Notes: generated by a model not told the origin, from the letters alone. Positions 7,215-15,447 are shown, numbered from the stretch's first letter. The stretch is DNA of 18,364 bases from an uncultured Lachnospiraceae bacterium (GCA_902803155.1 CADCOU010000189.1:1-18364); one strand, 5' to 3'. Numbers and translations: made by a program.

Positions 7215-7253
7215 CCGGCAGTCCGGAGAGACCATCCTGGAAAGAAGACAGAA

Positions 7254-7290
7254 AGAAGCACAGCCTGAGATGGGCTGTGCTTCTGTTCTG
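7254..7290 (+). terminator. Bidirectional terminator between the GT2 gene and the L,D-transpeptidase gene
   Basis: A 12-bp perfect stem (7254-7265 AGAAGCACAGCC with 7273-7284 GGCTGTGCTTCT) with a 7-base loop, between the + gene ending at 7214 and the - gene ending at 7317. The minus side is T-rich after the stem; the plus side has only a weak T tract. Confidence 0.8.
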
Positions 7291-7316
7291 ATTCCATATC
7301 TGCAGATCACGGATGC

Positions 7317-8081
7317 TCAGTGAACGTAGAGCAGCGTTTTGACCGGTATATGTTTGTAGACCCAGATGGCAGCTTCCCGGCGCAGCCTGATACATGCATG
7401 CGAACAGGGCTCTTTGCCGATATACTGACCGACGTGCGGACCCGGCCATACATGGATGCCGCTTCCTCCGAACTCAAGGAAATAATTCAGCCAGCTCTCA
7501 AATTCCTCCGAATAATAGGAGCGGATCTTCCGCCGGATGGTGCGCCTCCCGAGCGGTGTCGCGAAATTCGCCATGCCGGTCGAACAGTCATATTTCCTGT
7601 AAAAGACCCAGTGCTTGTTGGAGCCCCTGAAGATGTTGAAGCTCTGGCGGTCGGTCGAGACCCAGATCAGCCATTTGGTCTTGCTCTTCAGGGTCCTGGA
7701 ATTGACAAAGGCCGTTTTTGTTGCCTTGGTAAAATCTCCCGGAGTACATGCAGGCTCATAGACATTCAGGCGGGAGGAATGAACCCTGCAGTGCTTTCCG
7801 CTGGCAAGCTTGATCGTATTCATGCCCTTGTATTTATAGGAAGTGATGATCACTTTCTGCGAATGACGGAGAGTGGTTTTCTTGTGCGTTTCCATGATCG
7901 TGGCATCAAAAGTGCCGCGGATCGTTGCCTTCCAGTATATAGGATGAATATCCTTCGGATTGCAGCTTCTGTAAGGGCTCTCTGCATGTACTTTCTGCAC
8001 CGGAAGGAGAGCGGACAGAAAAACTGCCGCAGCCAGAGACAGAAACAGAATAAACAGGCGTCGGGTGTTCAACCGTTGCAT
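7317..8081 (-). CDS. Secreted L,D-transpeptidase (YkuD domain)
   Basis: 254 residues. The start at 8081 is chosen because GGAGG (8092-8088) lies 6 bases upstream; an in-frame ATG at 8102 has no such site. Signal peptide: basic RLNTRR, hydrophobic 9-27, likely cleavage after VHA33. Residues 36-120 are a short basic region without a recognised fold. The YkuD catalytic domain spans about 137-254: STDRQSFNIF, CSTGM..FATPLG, H210 in SGIHVWPGP, then S227-H-A-C230-I-R232-L with catalytic Cys230. The usual SHGC is SHAC here, a mild change. Such enzymes form 3-3 peptidoglycan crosslinks or attach proteins to the wall, outside the membrane. It probably follows the gene at 8194-9618 as a minus-strand pair, interrupting the glycosylation genes. 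Confidence 0.9.
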   Translation of the reverse strand: MQRLNTRRLFILFLSLAAAVFLSALLPVQKVHAESPYRSCNPKDIHPIYWKATIRGTFDATIMETHKKTTLRHSQKVIITSYKYKGMNTIKLASGKHCRVHSSRLNVYEPACTPGDFTKATKTAFVNSRTLKSKTKWLIWVSTDRQSFNIFRGSNKHWVFYRKYDCSTGMANFATPLGRRTIRRKIRSYYSEEFESWLNYFLEFGGSGIHVWPGPHVGQYIGKEPCSHACIRLRREAAIWVYKHIPVKTLLYVH

Positions 8082-8085
8082 GAAA

Positions 8086-8092
8086 AACCTCC
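8086..8092 (-). promoter_or_regulatory. Ribosome binding site that decides the L,D-transpeptidase start
   Basis: Minus-strand GGAGGTT at 8092-8086, optimally placed for the ATG at 8081 and overlapping the region that the longer reading from 8102 would need to translate. Confidence 0.8.
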
Positions 8093-8193
8093 AAAAATAC
8101 AAAAACAGAATAACTCTATATAATATATATCATAAAAACAGGAAAGCCGGGAAGGCAGAAAAATTAATAAATTCTTATTCTTGCAGCCGGATT

Positions 8194-9618
8194 TTACCCG
8201 GAAAGGCCAACCGTATTCAGACGGACCCCTTTTCCGGTAAACCGCATGATATGGCGTATCGCCGGTTTGTTGGATACATAATATGCTCTTCCGATTTCAT
8301 TATTCTGATCTCCGCCTTTCGGTATGGAGCCATGTTTGTCAGGCCCGTATGCCTGAACGGTTTCTGCTGTCTTCATGGTTCCGTCGCCGATGACCATCTG
8401 GGTGTGTCCGTCGGCAGTGACAACATCGCCGGCCTTGAATATAAAACCGGCCTTGTCATTCGCAAACTGATCATACACGTCTGTGAAACCGCACGCCTGG
8501 AATATCTCCCACTGATAATTGGAACGGTAGTTGTTCTGCGCACTGTGCAGCGTTCCGTTCAGGTAGTAGGAGATCGTCTGGTTGTAGAACAGCAGGGTGG
8601 AATTCGGTATGTACTTTGCATCCGGACCTCCGAGGTTTTCGCCGATGACGTTCACACCTGCAAAGTAGTATGCGCAGAGCGGAATCGTCGAGCAGCAGTA
8701 ATCACCGGTGCCAAGGGCGTTTGCTTTCGCCTGCCCGAATGTATACATTAACGCCGCTCCCGGATAGCTGTGTCCGTAATCATATCCGTGGTAAGGACTG
8801 TCGGCAATGGCCCTGGCCCACAGGCAGGCCTTATCGATCGTTCCCTTGACCGCCTTGGAGGAAAGCTGTACGCCGGATAAGCCGACCGCTCCGTTATTGC
8901 CGGATGCCCAGATATTCTCCAGACCGTCGCCGCCGTCCTTATGGATATAGAGCGGTGCGCTCTGTCCGTATCCGGAGATTCCGCTGACATATTTAGCCGT
9001 ATCCGTTCTTTTTCTGGTAAGCTGCTTGAAGACATCGCCGTTCAGGTAAAGTGTCTGCAGTTCATTTTCGGTTTTAGCGGCAGCCTTTTTGCCTCCGGTA
9101 CCGATCACGACGCTGCAGGACACCGTGTAGGAGCCTTTTGACGCAGTGACGGTTGCAGTACCGTCTTTCAGTCCGGTCACCTTTATTTTGTTCTTTTTAT
9201 ATCTTCTGATTTTCAGGACGGATGGATCGGAGACTTTCCAGGTATACTTTCTGCTTGTCCCCTTCAGCTTCAGATAGAAACTCTTTCCCACCCTGACTTT
9301 CGCACCGGAACGGTTCAGCTTCGGAGCTTCCACGGTTACTTTCCATGTCAGTTTCTTTTTGCCTTTCCGCGCAGTGATCCTGCAGGAACCTTTCCGGAGA
9401 GCTGTCACCAGTCCGGAATTATTTACACTGGCGACAGAAGATTTGCTTGACTTCCATTTTGTCGCATTTTTTTTGAACTGCCTGGTCTGACCTGCCGTAA
9501 GGATCACTTTGCCTGCCGCGTGAACAGTATGAAACATTCCGCAGGAGAAAAGAAACAGCACAATAACAGCAGCGGCAACTTTGCATCTCTGCTTGAGAAT
9601 CTTCCCGGAATAACGCAT
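8194..9618 (-). CDS. Secreted protein with two Big_2-type Ig-like domains and a C-terminal NlpC/P60-like cysteine peptidase domain
   Basis: 474 residues; ribosome binding site GGAGG at 9628-9624. Signal peptide 1-34 with cleavage near VHA34. Residues 36-96 and 98-172 are two Ig-like repeats of the Big_2 kind (KVILTAGQTRQF, then WKSSKSSVASVNNSGLVTALRKGSCRITA; second repeat WKVSDPSVLKI... VTGLKDGTATVTA). The C-terminal half (about 205-460) has a papain-like arrangement: a Cys in GDYCCSTIPLCAYYF (C308/C309, C309 in the NlpC position) and His405 in DGHTQMVIGDG, the usual G-H-x-x-x-x-I-G-x-G pattern. It likely cuts peptidoglycan stem peptides or a related amide at the cell surface. The Ig domains are very lysine/serine rich and may bind the wall. 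No LPXTG or membrane anchor at the C-terminus. Peptidase subfamily is uncertain. Confidence 0.8.
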   Translation of the reverse strand: MRYSGKILKQRCKVAAAVIVLFLFSCGMFHTVHAAGKVILTAGQTRQFKKNATKWKSSKSSVASVNNSGLVTALRKGSCRITARKGKKKLTWKVTVEAPKLNRSGAKVRVGKSFYLKLKGTSRKYTWKVSDPSVLKIRRYKKNKIKVTGLKDGTATVTASKGSYTVSCSVVIGTGGKKAAAKTENELQTLYLNGDVFKQLTRKRTDTAKYVSGISGYGQSAPLYIHKDGGDGLENIWASGNNGAVGLSGVQLSSKAVKGTIDKACLWARAIADSPYHGYDYGHSYPGAALMYTFGQAKANALGTGDYCCSTIPLCAYYFAGVNVIGENLGGPDAKYIPNSTLLFYNQTISYYLNGTLHSAQNNYRSNYQWEIFQACGFTDVYDQFANDKAGFIFKAGDVVTADGHTQMVIGDGTMKTAETVQAYGPDKHGSIPKGGDQNNEIGRAYYVSNKPAIRHIMRFTGKGVRLNTVGLSG

Positions 9619-9644
9619 GATAACCTCCGAAAGGGCATAGTATT

Positions 9645-9677
9645 ACATATTTATGTCATGTATTGTAACATATTTAT
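9645..9677. repeat. 10-bp direct repeat upstream of the secreted-peptidase gene
   Basis: ACATATTTAT occurs at 9645-9654 and 9668-9677, 23 bp apart (about two helical turns), in the AT-rich gap just upstream of the minus-strand gene starting at 9618. The pair overlaps where its promoter should lie (a TACAAT -10 at 9667-9662 on the minus strand, no good -35). It could be a regulator site or simple AT-rich coincidence. Confidence 0.35.
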
Positions 9678-9726
9678 CATATAAATGAAAGATATATTTA
9701 ATAAAAATATGCGCACAGAGGCTCCG

Positions 9727-9755
9727 TTGACAGCGATTCTTCCACCACTTATAAT
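9727..9755 (+). promoter_or_regulatory. Perfect consensus sigma-A promoter of the tandem yfhO genes
   Basis: TTGACA (9727-9732), 17-bp spacer, TATAAT (9750-9755). Start expected near 9762. Because this is downstream of the in-frame ATG at 9685, translation cannot begin there on this transcript, supporting the TTG at 9853. Confidence 0.9.
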
Positions 9756-9761
9756 CAATCT

Positions 9762-9829
9762 GGATAAAATATTAAAGATAACGATTATCAGGCAACCGGC
9801 TTTTTTACAGGCCGGGCTTCATTTTATCC
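9762..9829 (+). promoter_or_regulatory. Structured leader of the yfhO operon (possible three-way junction)
   Basis: GGATAAAAT (9762-9770) pairs perfectly with ATTTTATCC (9821-9829). Inside are two more inverted repeats: GATAA/TTATC (9777-9781 with 9785-9789) and CCGGC/GCCGG (9796-9800 with 9811-9815). The outer strand begins at the predicted transcription start, and the fold ends 10 bases before the GAGGAG ribosome binding site. It matches no riboswitch class I know. The inner stems are short, so the fold is provisional. Confidence 0.45.
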
Positions 9830-9839
9830 TGCCTGCTGT

Positions 9840-9845
9840 GAGGAG
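9840..9845 (+). promoter_or_regulatory. Ribosome binding site that decides the first yfhO start
   Basis: GAGGAG at 9840-9845, 7 bases before TTG 9853. The next in-frame ATG (9883) has no visible site. The TTG start gives 921 residues, close to the 918 of the tandem paralogue. Confidence 0.65.
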
Positions 9846-9852
9846 TCGTATA

Positions 9853-12618
9853 TTGAGTACGGTAAAAAATGGTACAGACCGGATGAGGCGGTCATATATA
9901 ATCCGATATTCCCTGCTGTTCCTGGGAATCTCTGTTCTGGTCTTTTCCCCCTTTCTCCTGTACAGAAGATCATTCGTAAACCGGGTAGACGGAATGCCTC
10001 AGTACGTCGTGTACCTCCGGTATATGGGACAGTATCTCAGACTCTGCATACAGCACATCCTGCATGGTGATTTTGCCCTGCCGGTGTATGATTTTTCCAT
10101 TGGCATGGGGGATGACATCGGGCAGATCGTGCGCTTTCATCCGCTGGATTTCTTATCCGTTTTTGTTCCTTCCCGATACACGGAGACACTCTACGGCCTG
10201 ATCCTTCTCATCCGCTTTTATCTGGCGGGTCTGATGTTTTCCGCATATGCATTCTGCTGGAATACGGTATCTCTGCGGGGAGAAGAAAAAGCCGGAGAAA
10301 AGATATCTTACGTGAATGTACTGTCCGGTTCCCTTGTGTATGTGTTTTGCGGTTTCATGCTGATCCGGGTGCTGAATCACCCGATCTACGCGGCCCCGTT
10401 TATTGTGCTTCCGATGCTTCTGCTGGGGGCTGAGAAAGTCATGCACAGAAGGGGATGTGCTCTGTTTGTTTTCTCGGTATTCCTTGGATTCTGGAGCAAT
10501 TACTATTTCATGTACATCATGTCCGCGGCTTTGTTTGTGTACATGCTGGTACGGTATTTTGATGTGGTACAGCCGGCCGGGATACGGTCTTTCCTTGCGT
10601 TGTTTGTGAAGACGGCAGGTCTTTACTGTCTGGGACTTGGAATGTCGATGATGACACTGCTTCCGACGATGTACCGTTATTTTTCCAGCGCGAGGCAGGT
10701 GCACAGCAGCGAGACCCACAATCTGCTGTTCTATTCCGACAAGAGGCGGTATATAGCATGGTTTCTGAACCTGATCAGTCCGTACAGAAGCTCCGGCAAC
10801 GGTACGGATCTGAACTTTGCGGTGATCGTCTTTCCCTGCATTGTCGTGCTGTTTGCGCTTGGAGCCAGGCGATACCGGACTCTCAAAAAGTTTCTGATCC
10901 TCGATCTGGTGATGCTGCTGGTTCCGTTCTTCGGATTTGTTCTCGCAGTGTTCAACAATGAGAATAACCGCTGGATGTTCCTGATAGCCCTGTCTCTGGG
11001 CATGACCGTAGTCTTTACCGCAGACCGGTTTGCCTCTCTGACAAAACGCGAGCTGTGCGCGATGCTCATTTCCGCAGCGGTTTTTCTGGTGATGGTGGTT
11101 CTCCGGACAGCCGTCGGCGGGACGGATGTTTTTCATATCGCGGCAGGCCTGCAGCTGATCCTGTGCACCGGAACCCTTCTGATCTGTTTCCGCCGGAAAG
11201 CTTCCGTGACAGCTGTCCGCAGAGTCGTCCTTCTGATTACAGCTGTATCGGTCGTGTGGAATGGATATATGACATATGCCCCCGGATTCGGTGCCGTTGT
11301 GAAGGATTACGTTGCCGCGGGCAGTGTTATGAGCCGGTATGACAGGTTCTGGCGCAGCCGCGGGGCATCCATGATCAGCGACGATTCTTTCTTCCGGGTG
11401 GAAGGGTTCGGCGTAAAGCACGGAAGGGAGAACAGTTCTGAATACTCGGACTATAACAGTACTTCCGAGTATAACAGCATTCTGAACGCGAACCTGCTGG
11501 ATGCGATGCTGCAGATCAATAATATCGGGCAGGATGCGGTTACGATCCTGAAGGGATTGGATGCAAGACCGGTGAGCATGAATCTGGCACATGTCAGATA
11601 TTTCATTGTCAGGAAAAATGATCTGGGGAGCATTCCCTGCGGATATTCGGATGTACCGGTCGCAGAAAAGGGAAAAGTGCAGGTATATGAGAACCTGATT
11701 CCGCTTGCATTCGGCTGCAGTTATGACTCATTTATCACACATGAGAATTTTGACGCACTGGATCCGCTTCAGAAGGAGATGGTGCAGCTGGAAGCGGCCG
11801 TACTTCCGGCCGTGTCAGACGGAGAGAATGATGCGGCAGAAGAACTGCGGTCTGCCGGACTGAAAGAGATCACCGGACCTTCCTGCACAATTCTGCGGGA
11901 AGATGCAGCACTCCCTGAGGAGGGAGAGGGATTTACTTATCGAAACGGCGAAATCAGGACCGGGAAAAAATCCGCAATCGAAATACACTATGAAAAGAAA
12001 AAAGGGTATGATACATATCTGGTTCTTGAATCTCTCCGTACAGATGCCCAGGCCGCATCGCTGACAGTCTCGGGGGAGAACTTCTCGACCCAGACGCTGA
12101 TCCGGGGAAGCAATCAGGTATACAACATCGGACGGGAAAACTATCTGTTTCATATGGGGTATGCGAAAGAAGACCTCGACTGCAGGGCGGAACTTGAATT
12201 TGCGGAAGGGAGATATGATCTCTCATCGGCAGCGGTCCTTTATGTCCCGATGGACGGATATGAGGAGAGGATCGAGGCACTGAATGAGGAGCCGCTCCTT
12301 GATGAAGAGGTTGCCGACGGAAGAGTGACGGGACACGTATCTTTCTCGGGCCCCAGGATGCTCATGCTGTCCGTTCCCGCATCGGACGGATGGGAGCTTA
12401 AGGTAGATGGCGTCAGGACAGAGCTCACTGCGGTCAACCTGATGTATCAGGGAGTGTATCTGGAGGGAGGAGACCATGAGATCGAACTGGTCTACCGCAC
12501 TCCGGGGCAGAAGGCGGGCAGATGTATCGCAATTCCTGCCATTGCGGCATGGATCATTCTGGCAGCGCTGGAGAGGAAACGTCGTAAAGGGAAAAGAGGA
12601 ACGGGCACTGATGCGTGA
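9853..12618 (+). CDS. YfhO-family GT-C membrane protein, first of a tandem pair
   Basis: 921 residues from a TTG start. About 14 TM helices occupy residues 15-535. After TM1 comes a loop with NRVDGMPQYVVYLRYMGQYLR (D46) and YDFSIGMGDDIGQIVRFHPLDF (D80, D87, D88), which is the YfhO signature and the likely catalytic region of the GT-C fold. A large extracytoplasmic domain (about 540-895) ends with GWELKVDGVRTEL...YRTPGQKAGR, then one more TM helix and a basic tail (ERKRRKGKR). YfhO proteins use a polyprenyl-phosphate sugar made by a CsbB-type GT2 to decorate lipoteichoic acid or another surface polymer outside the membrane. The GT2 genes at 6237 and 15559 are candidate partners. It overlaps the second yfhO by 8 bases. 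The acceptor polymer is unknown. Confidence 0.88.
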   Translation: MSTVKNGTDRMRRSYIIRYSLLFLGISVLVFSPFLLYRRSFVNRVDGMPQYVVYLRYMGQYLRLCIQHILHGDFALPVYDFSIGMGDDIGQIVRFHPLDFLSVFVPSRYTETLYGLILLIRFYLAGLMFSAYAFCWNTVSLRGEEKAGEKISYVNVLSGSLVYVFCGFMLIRVLNHPIYAAPFIVLPMLLLGAEKVMHRRGCALFVFSVFLGFWSNYYFMYIMSAALFVYMLVRYFDVVQPAGIRSFLALFVKTAGLYCLGLGMSMMTLLPTMYRYFSSARQVHSSETHNLLFYSDKRRYIAWFLNLISPYRSSGNGTDLNFAVIVFPCIVVLFALGARRYRTLKKFLILDLVMLLVPFFGFVLAVFNNENNRWMFLIALSLGMTVVFTADRFASLTKRELCAMLISAAVFLVMVVLRTAVGGTDVFHIAAGLQLILCTGTLLICFRRKASVTAVRRVVLLITAVSVVWNGYMTYAPGFGAVVKDYVAAGSVMSRYDRFWRSRGASMISDDSFFRVEGFGVKHGRENSSEYSDYNSTSEYNSILNANLLDAMLQINNIGQDAVTILKGLDARPVSMNLAHVRYFIVRKNDLGSIPCGYSDVPVAEKGKVQVYENLIPLAFGCSYDSFITHENFDALDPLQKEMVQLEAAVLPAVSDGENDAAEELRSAGLKEITGPSCTILREDAALPEEGEGFTYRNGEIRTGKKSAIEIHYEKKKGYDTYLVLESLRTDAQAASLTVSGENFSTQTLIRGSNQVYNIGRENYLFHMGYAKEDLDCRAELEFAEGRYDLSSAAVLYVPMDGYEERIEALNEEPLLDEEVADGRVTGHVSFSGPRMLMLSVPASDGWELKVDGVRTELTAVNLMYQGVYLEGGDHEIELVYRTPGQKAGRCIAIPAIAAWIILAALERKRRKGKRGTGTDA

Positions 12619-15367
12619 GACAAGATTCAACCGAAGATATCTGCTGGTCTACTCAGCTGCCTTTCTCGCACTGAGTCTGGTGGTTTTCCTTCCTTTTCTG
12701 ACAGGGGGAAAGTCACTGGTCGGAAATGGAGACGGACAGTCACAGTATATCCTGCAGCTCCGGTATATGGGGCAATGGCTCAGGCAGACCGTGAGTAATT
12801 TTCTGAGAGGGGATTTCGAACTGCGGTCTTATGATTTTACGATCGGGATGGGAGAAGATGTCGGATCGATCATCCGCTTCCATCCGCTTGACTATCTGTC
12901 GGTATTCGTTCCTGCTTCCGGAACGGAAACCCTGTATGCGGTTCTGATCCTCCTTCGGCTTTACCTGGCAGGACTTGCTTTTTCTGTCTTCGTTTTCTTC
13001 TGGAAGTGTCCGGGGACCATGGCGCTTGCAGGTTCCATCGTCTACCTGTACTGCGGTTATGTGTTTGAACTCGGCATCGTTCATCCGATTTATATCTCTC
13101 CCATGATCGTGATGCCGCTTCTGCTGCTCGGGGCAGAGTACATGATGGATCCGGAACGAAAGCACAGCTTTGTGCTGTTTTCGGTCATGGTATATCTGGG
13201 ATTTACATCCAATTACTATTTCATGTACATCAATTCAGTGGCGCTTCTCATTTATGTACTGGTCAGGTTCGGCGCTGTATACCGCACACAGAGGATCCGG
13301 AACTTTTTCCTGCTGTTTGTGCGTATGACAGCCGCCTACACAGTCGGACTGATGCTGTCTGCGATCACCCTGTACCCGACATTGTCCAGATATTTCAACA
13401 GTTACCGCTCCCAGAGCATGGCCGACAGCGGGAGCCTTCTTGTATTCAGTGATGTGCGCAGGTACTTTGCATGGTTCATTAATCTGATCAGCCCGCTGGA
13501 AGCTTCCGGGAACGGGACGCATCTGAACTTTGCCGTGATCGTACTTCCCTGCATCACGATCCTGGTGCTGTCCGGGAAACAGAAGTGGAGAGGGATGAAG
13601 ACACTTCTTCTGGCCAACCTGATATTCCTGCTTCTGCCGCTGGGCGGATACATCATGGCTGTCATGCATACGGAAAACAACCGGTGGGTTTACCTGATAA
13701 GCCTGGCAGTTGCCGTGTGCGTTTCATTTGCAGGAGAAGAGATCGGACATCTGTCCGGACTTCAGAAGAAAGGCCTGATCGCTGTCATGATACTGTTTGA
13801 CGTCGGAGTGGCCCTTCTGACTGTCCTGTATGGAACGGATGTCTATCACCTTCTTGCAGCAGCGGAGATCACAGCCGCCACGGCACTGATCCTTCTGGCA
13901 GGCCGCGGGAGAAAGGCAGATCAGGGAGAAACACGGCCCGGACGCCGTGCTGCAGGCGGCGCTGCGGTGGTGCTCGGCATCACAGTGTTATCCACTGTGC
14001 TGAACGGGTATTTTACTTTCGGGAAACCTTTCGGAGATCTGACCCGCTACTATGCGGAGCGGGGAACGACAGAAAGCTTTTTCTCTGATTCCAGGTATGC
14101 CAATTACAACAGGGTCGGATCAGGGATCGGGGGAGAAGAGGACAGAGCTCCGCGGGAATGGACAGAAGAGTTCTACAGGGTGGACGGATACTGGAAGAAT
14201 TCCGGTGAGGACAACGCGTCCGTCCAGCTGGCCTATCCGGGGGTCCAGATCTACAACAGCGTGCTGAATGCTTCACAGGTCGCTCATCTGCTGGATACGG
14301 AAAACATCGGACTTACAACCATGCTGCATATCCATTCCCTGGACGGAAGATCGGTGGAGGAAACGATTGCCGGAGTCCGGTACTTCCAGACACCGAAGAA
14401 ATATCCGGAGCAGCTGCCATACGGGTTTGACACAGAAGTCTGGTCCGGGGAAAAGATGGCAGTCTATGAAAATGACAATCCGGTAGGTTTCGGATTTACA
14501 GCAGATACCCTGATCTCTGCTTCCGATTATCAGGCACTGAGTGCAGCCGCGCGTGAGGAGATCATGCTGTCTGCCGTGGTTGTTGATGATGACGCGGCGG
14601 AGAAGCTGAGAGAAGAGGGAGGTCTGAAAGAGACTGACGGAACGGCAGATACATCCGGGATAGAAACGGAGAAGATCCCCCTTCCTTCCGGGTCGGAAGA
14701 GATCACACGGACAGAGAGCGGTTACAGAGCGGAAGAAAAAAACGCATCCGTCTCATTTTCGTATCACAGAAAAGCCGGATGCGACATGCTTGTAGAACTG
14801 ACAGGCCTGGTTCCGGACGGAATAGGGACAGGCGTTGATGTGAAATGCAAAGGCATCTCAAAGAAAGTGACACTTCTGTCAGACCGGCAGACGTATACAC
14901 TCCTCCGTGAGAATTATCTGGTCTACCTGGGACATGCGGAAGAGGACACAGAGGATACGCTGACGCTGACCTTCCGTGATAAGGGCGAGTATCACCTGGA
15001 TGAGATCAGTATCCTGTCTGTTCCGCGCAGGGCCTACAAGGAAAAGATTGAGACGCTGAACAGCAGCAGAATGAAAGATGTGCGGTTCGGAAAAAACACG
15101 GTTACGGGAACAGCTTCCCTGGACGGCAGACGCTTTATGGTCTTCCAGATACCGTGGAGCAGCGGATGGAGCCTTGAGGTGAACGGAGAGCCGCAGGAAT
15201 TGATCCGGGCGGATCAGTGCTATATGGGAACGGTGCTGGAGAGCGGAAGCAGTGATATACGACTGACCTACACAACACCCGGATCACGGGCAGGCAGGAT
15301 GCTGACTCTGGCAGGAATCCTGCTTCTTGTGTGCGGAATAGTACTGCGAAGAAAACTGTACCGCTGA
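12611..15367 (+). CDS. YfhO-family GT-C membrane protein, second of a tandem pair
   Basis: 918 residues from ATG 12611, preceded by AGAGGA and overlapping the upstream gene by ATGCGTGA (8 bases), so translation is coupled. Same plan as its neighbour: TM1 (about 10-30), loop with GNGDGQSQYILQLRYMGQWLR (D41) and YDFTIGMGEDVGSIIRFHPLDYLSVF (D75, E82-D83), about 14 helices to residue 480, an extracytoplasmic domain, the SSGWSLEVNGEPQEL...TYTTPGSRAGR segment, and a final TM with RRKLYR. Similarity runs along the whole length, most strongly in the first 270 residues, and drops in the extracytoplasmic domain, as expected if the two act on different acceptors or sugars. A gene duplication followed by divergence is likely. 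A long hairpin follows the stop. Function as for the first copy: transfer of lipid-linked sugar at the outer face. Confidence 0.88.
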   Translation: MRETRFNRRYLLVYSAAFLALSLVVFLPFLTGGKSLVGNGDGQSQYILQLRYMGQWLRQTVSNFLRGDFELRSYDFTIGMGEDVGSIIRFHPLDYLSVFVPASGTETLYAVLILLRLYLAGLAFSVFVFFWKCPGTMALAGSIVYLYCGYVFELGIVHPIYISPMIVMPLLLLGAEYMMDPERKHSFVLFSVMVYLGFTSNYYFMYINSVALLIYVLVRFGAVYRTQRIRNFFLLFVRMTAAYTVGLMLSAITLYPTLSRYFNSYRSQSMADSGSLLVFSDVRRYFAWFINLISPLEASGNGTHLNFAVIVLPCITILVLSGKQKWRGMKTLLLANLIFLLLPLGGYIMAVMHTENNRWVYLISLAVAVCVSFAGEEIGHLSGLQKKGLIAVMILFDVGVALLTVLYGTDVYHLLAAAEITAATALILLAGRGRKADQGETRPGRRAAGGAAVVLGITVLSTVLNGYFTFGKPFGDLTRYYAERGTTESFFSDSRYANYNRVGSGIGGEEDRAPREWTEEFYRVDGYWKNSGEDNASVQLAYPGVQIYNSVLNASQVAHLLDTENIGLTTMLHIHSLDGRSVEETIAGVRYFQTPKKYPEQLPYGFDTEVWSGEKMAVYENDNPVGFGFTADTLISASDYQALSAAAREEIMLSAVVVDDDAAEKLREEGGLKETDGTADTSGIETEKIPLPSGSEEITRTESGYRAEEKNASVSFSYHRKAGCDMLVELTGLVPDGIGTGVDVKCKGISKKVTLLSDRQTYTLLRENYLVYLGHAEEDTEDTLTLTFRDKGEYHLDEISILSVPRRAYKEKIETLNSSRMKDVRFGKNTVTGTASLDGRRFMVFQIPWSSGWSLEVNGEPQELIRADQCYMGTVLESGSSDIRLTYTTPGSRAGRMLTLAGILLLVCGIVLRRKLYR

Positions 15368-15394
15368 CAGTCAGATTTCAGAAGAAAACAGAAG

Positions 15395-15447
15395 ATGCCC
15401 CGGAAGCAGTCAGTTCAGGAGAAGTGAACTGTGCTGCGGCGGGGCAT
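15395..15447 (+). terminator. Long imperfect hairpin after the tandem yfhO genes, possible terminator
   Basis: ATGCCCC/GGGGCAT (15395-15401 with 15441-15447), GCAG/CTGC (15406-15409 with 15434-15437) and CAGTTCA/TGAACTG (15411-15417 with 15425-15431) form a 53-base hairpin with small internal loops and a 7-base apical loop, 27 bases past the stop at 15367. The downstream side has no T-run, so a simple intrinsic terminator is not certain; an RNA-end stabiliser or a REP-like element are alternatives. Confidence 0.5.

Noticed and set aside
7320..8751. Overlapping plus-strand open frames of 267 and 228 codons
   Set aside because: They mirror the L,D-transpeptidase and Big_2/NlpC-like genes, whose signal peptides and catalytic motifs are on the minus strand.
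9685..9852. Longer N-terminus for the first YfhO protein
   Set aside because: The expected transcription start near 9762 is downstream of this ATG, there is no ribosome binding site, and the extra residues have no counterpart in the tandem paralogue.
10153..11592. 479-codon open frame on the minus strand
   Set aside because: Antisense to the first yfhO gene; His/Gln-rich, no recognisable domain.
12476..12610. Longer N-terminus for the second YfhO protein
   Set aside because: It would lie in the upstream gene in another frame and encode a basic, low-similarity tail; the ATG at 12611 has AGAGGA and matches the family.
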